Assembly (NCBI GenBank): GCA_964429575.1
Contig: CAYSCX010000058.1
Location: forward strand, 1 to 11,522
Direction of reading: 5' to 3'
Length of the DNA stretch: 11,522 nucleotides
From: CAYSCX01 sp964429575
GTDB taxonomy: Bacteria; Desulfobacterota; Binatia; Binatales; Binataceae
Part shown: positions 5,742 to 11,522 of the stretch, piece by piece
Layout of the letters: the number at the start of each line of letters is the position of its first letter
Position numbering within the stretch: position 1 is the stretch's first letter
The notes under the pieces: generated by a model
Seen by the model: the letters and a program-made list of their open reading frames with translations, nothing else
What the model was told of the DNA's origin: nothing
Database searches by the model: none
Position numbers and translations under genes: made by a program

Positions 5742-8700
5742 GTGGTAGCGTCGCGTCGCAGCAGCGCACAGGGCGGCATCGTACCCGCAGCGCCGCCGAA
5801 ACCTTCGAGTCCAGCCTTCGGTAGCGCCCTCCCCGTTCGCGAAGGAGCGTCGTTGACAGAGAGGGAGCGCGGCTCCGCCGAGCATCAGACCGAATCGGCA
5901 TCGCGCGGCAGCCCGGCCGCGCAGACGGGGGTATTCGCTCGTAGTGGCGAGTATTGGACGCTCGGCTACGGCGGTTCCAGTTTCCCGCTCAAAGACGTCA
6001 AAGGCCTCAGCTACATTGAGCGCCTCCTGCAACATCCTGGCGACGAATTTCATGCTCTCGATCTCTTGAGCGGGCCGGGCGCGGGTACGACATCCGAGCG
6101 CGCGAGCGTTGAAACACGTGAAAGTTCGTTGCCTGTGGGCGTCACCATCCGGCCCGGATTGACCGGCGATGCGGGAGAGCTACTGGATGCGCAGGCGAAG
6201 CAAGACTACAAACGAAAGCTCCTCGAACTGAGGGAGGAACTGGAGGACCAGCGCGAACGCGGCAATCACGCGCGCGCAGAAGAGGTCGAATCGGAGATTG
6301 AATTCCTGGCACGCGAGCTCACACGGGGCGTAGGACTCGGCGGACGCGACCGGCGTGCGGGATCCGCCGCCGAGCGGGCGCGTCTCAATGCGAGCCGCGC
6401 GATCAAGGGCGCGCTGCAGAAAATCTCCGAGCGAGACGCCTCGCTCGGGCAACTGCTCGAGCGCACGATCAGGACGGGTTCATTCTGCTCCTATGCCCCG
6501 GATCGTCACGCGCCCGTATCCTGGCAATTCTCGGTCGAAGGTCACCGGGAGGCTTCCGGCGAAGACGAAGCCACGGCGCCCGTCTTGTTCCGGCGCGGGC
6601 GCAGCTTCATTCGAGCGTTTACGGATGGAACCGCGTTCGTCGGGCGGGAAGCGGAGCGCGCCACGCTCCGCCGCTTCCTCGAGCGGGCAGTCAGTGGCGA
6701 GGGAAGCGTGGTGATGATTGGTGGACCTGCCGGAGTCGGCAAGACGCGAATTGCGGCCGAAATCGCCGCCGAAGCCTCGCAGAGGGACGCCCTGACGTAC
6801 GTGGGCAATTGTTATGATCGGGAGGATTCGGTCCCGTTCATCCCGTTCGTAGAGATCCTGGAAGCGGCGCTCGCGCAAGCGCCAAGCCTCGCGGCGTTCC
6901 GCGAGGCGCTCGGCAAGGATGCGGCCGAGATGGCGCGGCTACTGCCGCAGCTTCGGCGGATATTTCCCAAGATTCCGCCGCCGCTGGAGCTTTCGCCTGA
7001 GCAATCGCGCCGAATCCTGTTTAATGCGGTCGCGGAGCTTTTGGCCCGGACGGCGCGGAACACGCCGGTGCTCCTTTTGCTCGACGATTTGCATTGGGCC
7101 GACGAGGGAACGCTGTCGCTGCTGAGCTACCTTGCACCGTTGGTATCGAAGATTCCGGTGCTGATCGTCGGCACCTATCGCGACTTCGAGCTCCACTCAG
7201 CTCATCCATTGGCGAAGACCCGCGACGATCTAATTCGACTCCATCTCGTCGAGCGGATCACACTTGGCGGCCTACCACAGAGCGCGGTCGCAGGGATGTT
7301 ACGGGCTCTCAGTGGGCGAGAGCCGCCCGAAGCAGTGGTGAATCTCTTCCATTCCCACACCGAAGGTAATCCGTTTTTCGTCGAAGAGCTGTTCCTCCAT
7401 TTGGTCGAGCAGGGCAAGCTCACCGACTCGGCAGGAGAGTTTCGCCGCGACCTTAAGCTTGGCGACCTCGACGTGCCGCAAAGCTTGCGGCTGGTCATCG
7501 GGCGGCAATTGGCGCGGCTCAGCGACCCTACGCAGAAGACGCTTGCTGCCGCGGCGGTAATTGGACGCTCGTTCACTTTCGAACTTCTCGAAGCGGCAAC
7601 TCGAGCCGATACGGATTCGCTCCTGGATTCCGTCGAGGAAGCGGAAGGGGCCGGGTTGATTTCCTCAAGCCTTCAATATCCCGAGGCGCGATTCAACTTT
7701 TCCCACGAGCTGATTCGCCAGGCGGTGGTCACCGGGCTGTCGGCACCGCGACGCCAACGCCTCCATCTCAACGTGGCCGACGCGATCGAGCGCCTCTATG
7801 CCGATGCGCTGGAAGACCACGCCGATGATCTTGCACATCACCTCTGGCAGGCGGGCGCAGCCGCCGATCCCGGCAGAACCATCCGGTACTTGCAACTGGC
7901 GGGCGACAAAGCCGTCCAACGCTCGGCGAACCTGCAAGCAATCAGTCATTTCACCAGAGCGCTGGAGATGGTCCAAACCTTGCCGGACACTCCCGAGCGC
8001 GCTCAACAAGAACTCATGCTGCAAATCGTCGTTGGAACTCCGCTGATAGCCACTAAGGGTTTTGCGTCCCCCGAGGTGGAGAAGGTCTATACCCGGGCGC
8101 GGACGCTATGTCAGCAGGCGGGTGACAGCCCTCAGCTTTTTCCAGTGCTATGGGGACTTTGGGTTTTCTATACTGCGCGGGCCCAGCACAAAACGGCACG
8201 AGAGTTGGCGGAGCAGTGCTTGCGGTTGGCGCAGAGTGCCCAAGATCCAGATCTCCTTCTGGAGGCACACCATGCGCTTGGGATCACGCTGACGGCACTT
8301 CCACAGTCTGAATCCGGGCTGGAGCACTTGGAGCAGTCGATTGTCCATTACAATCCAGAGCGGCACGCCTCGATGCCCTTTCGCTATGGACAGGACGCCA
8401 GGGTAGTCTGCCTCGCCCAAGCGGCGTGGACGATATGGATACGCGGCTATCCGGAGCGGGCCCTGAAGAAATACGACGAAGCTCTCAGATGGGCCAACGA
8501 AATTTCCCACCCATATAGCTTGGTTGCAGCGCTCGACTTTGGCGCCATGGTCCACCAGCTTCGGCGGGACGCGCAAGCGACCGTAGAGCGGGCGGAGTCA
8601 GCGATCCGACTCTCCACCGAGCAACAGTTTGCATACTGGACAGCTTGGGGTTGTTTACTGCGAGGCTGGGCATTGACTCAACGGGAACAAGTAGCGGAGG

Positions 8701-9170
8701 GAATTGCGCAAATGAAGGAGGCTCTGAGCGCATTCCGGGCCACAGGTGCGGAAGTCATGGTGCCATATTTTCTTGGGCTGTTGGCTGACGCGTATTGTAG
8801 CGCAGGACAGATCGAAGAAGGTCTGAAAGTGTTGATTGAGGCGCAGGCAGCGGTGAGCGCTTCCGAGGAGCGCTTCTGGGAGGCGGAACTGTGTCGACTC
8901 AAAGGGGAGCTGACGCTCAAGCGAAGTCGAGAGCCTCAAGACCAAGCGGAAGCTGAGACGTGTTTCCTTCGGGCCCTTGCTATCGCCCGCGACCAAAGCG
9001 CGAAGTCCTTGGAGCTCCGCGCCGCGATGAGCCTGCACCGCTTGCGGCAAACACAGGGCAGGAGCGCAGATGCGCGGCAAATGCTGGCCGAGGTCTACGG
9101 CAGGTTCACAGAGGGGTTTGACACCGCAGATTTAAAGGAAGCTAAGATGCTCATCGAAGAATCATGGTGA
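5742..9170 (+). CDS. AAA_16-type ATPase with TPR-like C-terminus
   Basis: This large cytosolic signalling ATPase (1,142 codons) resembles the AAA_16/TPR module of adenylate-cyclase-linked and LuxR-type regulators. Residues 69-110 (EYWTLGYGGSSFPLKDVKGL, then IERLLQHPGDEFHALDLL) form a compact domain seen in several ATPases of this type. Residues 147-250 form a charged coiled-coil ending in GRDRRAGSAAERAR and RTIRTGSFCSYAPD. AAA_16 starts at FVGRE (299); Walker A is GGPAGVGKT (327-335), Walker B VLLLLDDLHWAD (443-454), and TEGNPFFVEEL follows at 540-550. From about 690 to the end lie TPR-like helical repeats, ending FTEGFDTADLKEAKMLIEE. No C-terminal LuxR helix-turn-helix and no cyclase domain are present. 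The frame starts at GTG 5742 without a good ribosome site; TTG 5853 has AAGGAG 5 bases upstream and may be the true start (1,105 aa). Likely role: ATP-dependent signal sensing and transcriptional or enzymatic control; target unknown. Confidence 0.85.
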   Translation: MVASRRSSAQGGIVPAAPPKPSSPAFGSALPVREGASLTERERGSAEHQTESASRGSPAAQTGVFARSGEYWTLGYGGSSFPLKDVKGLSYIERLLQHPGDEFHALDLLSGPGAGTTSERASVETRESSLPVGVTIRPGLTGDAGELLDAQAKQDYKRKLLELREELEDQRERGNHARAEEVESEIEFLARELTRGVGLGGRDRRAGSAAERARLNASRAIKGALQKISERDASLGQLLERTIRTGSFCSYAPDRHAPVSWQFSVEGHREASGEDEATAPVLFRRGRSFIRAFTDGTAFVGREAERATLRRFLERAVSGEGSVVMIGGPAGVGKTRIAAEIAAEASQRDALTYVGNCYDREDSVPFIPFVEILEAALAQAPSLAAFREALGKDAAEMARLLPQLRRIFPKIPPPLELSPEQSRRILFNAVAELLARTARNTPVLLLLDDLHWADEGTLSLLSYLAPLVSKIPVLIVGTYRDFELHSAHPLAKTRDDLIRLHLVERITLGGLPQSAVAGMLRALSGREPPEAVVNLFHSHTEGNPFFVEELFLHLVEQGKLTDSAGEFRRDLKLGDLDVPQSLRLVIGRQLARLSDPTQKTLAAAAVIGRSFTFELLEAATRADTDSLLDSVEEAEGAGLISSSLQYPEARFNFSHELIRQAVVTGLSAPRRQRLHLNVADAIERLYADALEDHADDLAHHLWQAGAAADPGRTIRYLQLAGDKAVQRSANLQAISHFTRALEMVQTLPDTPERAQQELMLQIVVGTPLIATKGFASPEVEKVYTRARTLCQQAGDSPQLFPVLWGLWVFYTARAQHKTARELAEQCLRLAQSAQDPDLLLEAHHALGITLTALPQSESGLEHLEQSIVHYNPERHASMPFRYGQDARVVCLAQAAWTIWIRGYPERALKKYDEALRWANEISHPYSLVAALDFGAMVHQLRRDAQATVERAESAIRLSTEQQFAYWTAWGCLLRGWALTQREQVAEGIAQMKEALSAFRATGAEVMVPYFLGLLADAYCSAGQIEEGLKVLIEAQAAVSASEERFWEAELCRLKGELTLKRSREPQDQAEAETCFLRALAIARDQSAKSLELRAAMSLHRLRQTQGRSADARQMLAEVYGRFTEGFDTADLKEAKMLIEESW

Positions 9171-9294
9171 TATGAGAAGCCCGTTCAACAAACTCGTGCT
9201 CGCAAATGTTCCACAACGGTCGGCGGTGGTCCATCGACGGTCGTAGCAAGTAAGAAGGGGAGACCCGTGTCTCTGCACTTGGAATTGATGCGTA

Positions 9295-9307
9295 TTGCGT
9301 AACGCAA
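9295..9307. promoter_or_regulatory. TTGCGTAACGCAA palindrome in NTF2-like leader
   Basis: TTGCGT and ACGCAA form a 6-bp inverted repeat around a single central A, ending 17 bases before the chosen ATG. It could be a regulator site or a small mRNA hairpin near the ribosome binding site. Short palindromes of this size also occur by chance. Confidence 0.3.
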
Positions 9308-9324
9308 GGAGAATGGAGGGAACC

Positions 9325-9750
9325 ATGTCACACACTCCGTTGCATGAGGTGCTATCCGCCTTCGACAAGGCGGTCGATTTGTTCAACGCAAAGGGGAACT
9401 TGAGGGAGGTTTTTCGCGACGATGTAATTCTGGTAAAGGCCAAAAAACCGATGCCGATTGTCGGGAAAGTCGATGTCCAGAAGGATTTTGACGAACGCTA
9501 CAAAAGCCTCCTGTGTCATGCCGGCGATTGTTGCCAATACGACGAACGCTACAAAAGCCAGGTGAGCTTTACGCCGACTAGCGTGGATGTCGACGTCAAA
9601 GACACGTTTGCGGTTGTGAACGGCGTCGGCGACTGGTTGGACAAGGAATTGCAGAAGAAACTTCCGATTCAGTTTGTCTTCATCTTCCAGAAGGAAAAGA
9701 ACGACGGTAAGTGGCGCATCCGGACTTTATGGGGGTCCCCGTCGCACTAG
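9325..9750 (+). CDS. NTF2/SnoaL-like (DUF4440-type) protein with insertion
   Basis: This 141-residue soluble protein looks like an NTF2-like fold member of the SnoaL/DUF4440 group: an N-terminal helix (LHEVLSAFDKAVDLFNA), a strand region (VILVKAKKPMPIVGKVDVQKDF), then strands FAVVNGVGDWLD, IQFVFIFQKE and WRIRTLW. Members are small-molecule isomerases, cyclases or ligand-binding proteins, so function cannot be set. ATG 9325 is chosen because GGAGG precedes it by 5 bases; starts at 9295 (TTG) and 9313 are less well placed. A 19-bp direct repeat at 9490-9508 and 9541-9559 duplicates DERYKS in frame and adds 17 residues with three cysteines (C64, C69, C70) just before the central strand. It sits between the ATPase and methyltransferase genes, 154 bp after the former. 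Confidence 0.7.
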   Translation: MSHTPLHEVLSAFDKAVDLFNAKGNLREVFRDDVILVKAKKPMPIVGKVDVQKDFDERYKSLLCHAGDCCQYDERYKSQVSFTPTSVDVDVKDTFAVVNGVGDWLDKELQKKLPIQFVFIFQKEKNDGKWRIRTLWGSPSH

Positions 9751-10018
9751 CAAGTCGTTGGGACAACCTAGTCGTCCTGGATACGAGCGGCCGCAAACTG
9801 ATCCGTACTTCGGTCGCGATAAACTCTCCGAGAGAGTCTGCAATTCTTTTGCATAATCGAGTACTGATATCGTCCGTAAGGCAGGTTGTCGTAGAGCGCG
9901 ACCCTGGAGCCCTTGATCGTTGGCAGCGTCTGTCGCGCCCGCGCGGGCAACGTCGAACAGCTCGACGACCGGTTCAAGAGGATCGAGCTGATCCTGACAA
10001 GGCGTCGTGAGCTTGTAG
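9751..10018 (-). other. Gap with possible minus-strand coding remnant
   Basis: No confident gene lies between the NTF2-like and methyltransferase genes. On the minus strand, one frame reads YKLTTPCQDQLDPLEPVVEL then FDVAR, and an adjacent frame carries on with RQTLPTIKGSRVALYDNLPY then GRYQYSIMQ. The join near 9950 would need one frameshift, and codon third positions in the second part are strongly G or C. This looks more like a decayed gene than noise, but I cannot name a family. Plus-strand frames here (for example 9711-10010) lack features. Confidence 0.3.
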
Positions 10019-10861
10019 GTGTCCACGCACGAACTCATCTCCTACTACGATGGCAAGACTCAGGCCATCTTACAAAGGTATGGTCCCGGACCGCGCGTCC
10101 ATTACCACACAGGACTCGTCGACGAGCCGCAACCACGCAGCGCATCGACGACGGAGGAGCTGCGCAAGAGCCTCATTGCCGCACAAGAGCGGATGCTACA
10201 GCATGCGGCCGAAATGTGGCACGCGCGGTCTACTCTGTGCGGAGAGGTACTCGATGTTGGCTGCGGGCTTGGCGGTGGAGCAATCTTCTGGGCACAGGAG
10301 TTCGGAGCGCAGGTCACGGCGGTGACCTGCGTTCCGAATCATGTGGATTGGGTCATGCGATTTGCCGCGCAAGCTGGAGTCGAATCACGGGTGCAGCCAC
10401 TACTGTGCGATGCAGTGGAGGTACCAGGCGAAAGACGCTTCGACGCCGCGGTAGCGATGGACAGCTCTTGCCATTTCTCACGCAAGGCGTGGTTCCACCG
10501 CCTGGCCGCTCTATTACGCTCCGGTGGCCACGTCTTTGTCGCCGATTGTTTCCTTGAGCGATCTGAATATCAGGAGCCGTTTAATCGCCATTGGTGCGCG
10601 CAAATCGGCACGATTGCTGAGTATCTCGCTGCAGCGAGTGAGGTAGGGCTGCGAGAAGAGTTGGTCGAGGACATTTCGCGCCACACGGAGTACTTCTGGA
10701 CGATGACGCTGTCACTCATTCGCGCTGAGGCGCGAGAGAAGGGGCTAAGCTGCTCTGAGACCGCGAAGTTCCAAGAATCACTTCGGGTACACGCGCTCAT
10801 GCGGCAGGGGCTCATCGAGGGCGGGCTTCGCTATGCGCTAATGAGTTTCTCCAAGGGTTAA
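10019..10861 (+). CDS. SAM-dependent methyltransferase, class I
   Basis: This is a 280-residue cytosolic class I methyltransferase that moves a methyl group from S-adenosylmethionine to a small molecule. Motif I is VLDVGCGLGGG (77-87); FDAAVAMDSSCHF (141-153) and LLRSGGHVFVADCF (165-178) mark the later core motifs. The N-terminal YYDGKTQAILQRYGPGPRVH (9-28) and the spacing recall the sterol, tocopherol and terpenoid C-methyltransferase groups, as well as glycine/sarcosine N-methyltransferases, so a carbon or nitrogen acceptor on a lipid- or terpene-like substrate is possible. The start is GTG 10019, weakly supported: no good Shine-Dalgarno is visible, but upstream residues do not fit and YYD is normally close to the N-terminus. 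No biosynthetic partner gene lies in the window, so the pathway is unknown. Confidence 0.85.
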   Translation: MSTHELISYYDGKTQAILQRYGPGPRVHYHTGLVDEPQPRSASTTEELRKSLIAAQERMLQHAAEMWHARSTLCGEVLDVGCGLGGGAIFWAQEFGAQVTAVTCVPNHVDWVMRFAAQAGVESRVQPLLCDAVEVPGERRFDAAVAMDSSCHFSRKAWFHRLAALLRSGGHVFVADCFLERSEYQEPFNRHWCAQIGTIAEYLAAASEVGLREELVEDISRHTEYFWTMTLSLIRAEAREKGLSCSETAKFQESLRVHALMRQGLIEGGLRYALMSFSKG

Positions 10862-11088
10862 GACTCGACCACATTGGCCTGCTGTCCCTACTAGAAATTC
10901 CATCTGAACCGGAATCTAAGCGGCAGTGCGGTTTGCTATGGAATTGAAGCGTTCAAGAGAGACGACCTAAAATCTGAATTTCAAAACAATCTGCCGCTGA
11001 TCGAGATCGAAAAGCCACCGACTCAGAGATCCTGAGACGACGCGTGCCGGCCGGCGCGCATCAAGCAATTCGCTGGAGCGGGTGCGAA
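10862..11088. other. 227-bp non-coding stretch
   Basis: I see no gene between the methyltransferase and the transposase. The stretch 10960-11040 is less GC-rich. It should contain the right-hand (3') terminus of the minus-strand insertion sequence, but without its other end the inverted repeat cannot be placed. CTCAG and CTGAG (11022-11036) make only a 5-bp inverted repeat. Confidence 0.4.
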
Positions 11089-11522
11089 TCAGGCGGCGAG
11101 ACGTTCGTAGCGGTGATGCAGGCCGCCGACTTTCGGGATGGCGACGACTCTTCCGACCCTGCGAGGCCGGATTGGGCGCGGATCCGGGCAATCCTTGCCG
11201 AGCGAGAGATGCGTGCGAGTGCGTTGGTAATAGTCGACATACGACGACAAGACGCGGCGCAGATGGCGCTCGTTGAAGATCACGATGTGATCCAAACACT
11301 CGCGGCGAATCGAACCGATCACGCGCTCGACGTATGCGTTCTGCCAGGGTGAACGCGGCGCCGTGATGACTTCCGTGACGCCCATAGCTTCGACCCGGCT
11401 GCGGAAGTCCGAGCCATACGATGCGTCACGGTCGCGCAGCAAATACCGGGGCACCGTGTCCCACGGAAACGCTTCGGTTACCTGGCGCGAGAGCCAGGCT
11501 GCGGTCGGATGCTCGGTGACAG
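11089..11522 (-). CDS. rve (DDE integrase-core) transposase, C-terminal part, cut by window edge
   Basis: The minus-strand frame runs out of the window and ends normally at TGA 11089-11091. It reads TEHPTAAWLSRQVTEAFPWD, then YLLRDRDASYGSDF, then APRSPWQNAYVERVIGSIRR and a tail ending GLHHRYERLAA. The second catalytic Asp lies in RDRDASYG and the Glu in NAYVERVIGSIRRECLD, so this is the catalytic half of an integrase-core transposase that moves an insertion sequence. It is in the same subfamily as the broken copy at 3405-3870, but in opposite orientation. The visible part is undamaged, with about 144 codons; a full member has roughly 330-380 residues. A GTG at 11454 is internal, not the true start. 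Whether the element is active depends on sequence outside the window. Confidence 0.85.
   Translation of the reverse strand, partial: VTEHPTAAWLSRQVTEAFPWDTVPRYLLRDRDASYGSDFRSRVEAMGVTEVITAPRSPWQNAYVERVIGSIRRECLDHIVIFNERHLRRVLSSYVDYYQRTRTHLSLGKDCPDPRPIRPRRVGRVVAIPKVGGLHHRYERLAA

Noticed and set aside
2110..5780. A 15-base exact match, GCACAGGGCGGCATC, at 2110-2124 and 5766-5780.
   Set aside because: At this length and GC content a chance match within 11.5 kb is plausible, and the flanks do not align.
9913..10557. A 214-codon plus-strand frame overlapping the methyltransferase.
   Set aside because: It is arginine-rich and out of phase with the strong methyltransferase motifs, so it is a GC-rich shadow.

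Overview
The window is GC-rich (about 60% by eye), has compact bacterial gene structure, and carries several broken mobile-element pieces. The gene families point to a soil or sediment bacterium of the Proteobacteria, Myxococcota or Binatota kind: a DUF1329 secreted protein, a large AAA_16-TPR ATPase, a two-TM channel-like protein and rve-type insertion sequences. No rRNA, tRNA or core housekeeping gene is present, so the lineage is only an inference. It reads as an accessory region.

Layout. Positions 1-300 are mostly non-coding and contain a repeat related to one near 2.6 kb. A GT4-type glycosyltransferase (best start GTG 301) ends at 1575 and overlaps by 4 bp a second glycosyltransferase gene. 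That second gene is cut after about 78 codons by a 308-bp element (1807-2114) with 24-bp terminal inverted repeats. From 2115 to 2714 there is decayed sequence, including a second short inverted-repeat element (2499-2617). A small two-TM channel-like membrane protein follows (2715-3074). Next comes a broken rve transposase gene with a frameshift, an in-frame stop and no 3' half (3405-3870).

On the minus strand, a 59-residue protein (5370-5549, strong ribosome binding site) is followed, across an 11-bp perfect hairpin, by a secreted DUF1329 protein (3976-5292). A GC-rich 12-bp hairpin lies just past the end of that gene. The divergent intergenic region (5550-5741) holds three TGAACC half-sites arranged as two overlapping inverted repeats, a plausible operator. 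On the plus strand lie a 1,142-codon AAA_16 ATPase with TPR-like C-terminus, an NTF2/SnoaL-like protein with an in-frame 51-bp repeat insertion, and a SAM-dependent methyltransferase. The right edge holds the intact 3' part of another rve transposase, on the minus strand.

How they may fit together. The 59-aa protein and the DUF1329 protein look like a two-gene envelope operon. The ATPase, NTF2-like and methyltransferase genes are co-directional, but gaps of about 150-270 bp mean an operon is not certain. The segment from 3.4 to 11.5 kb is bracketed by inverted copies of the same transposase subfamily, which could reflect acquisition or rearrangement. I see no complete, clearly new defence or biosynthetic system. 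The most notable points are the 308-bp element that truncates the second glycosyltransferase, the unrecognised 59-aa protein, the triple half-site, the cysteine-bearing insertion in the NTF2-like protein, and the N-terminal domain arrangement of the ATPase.
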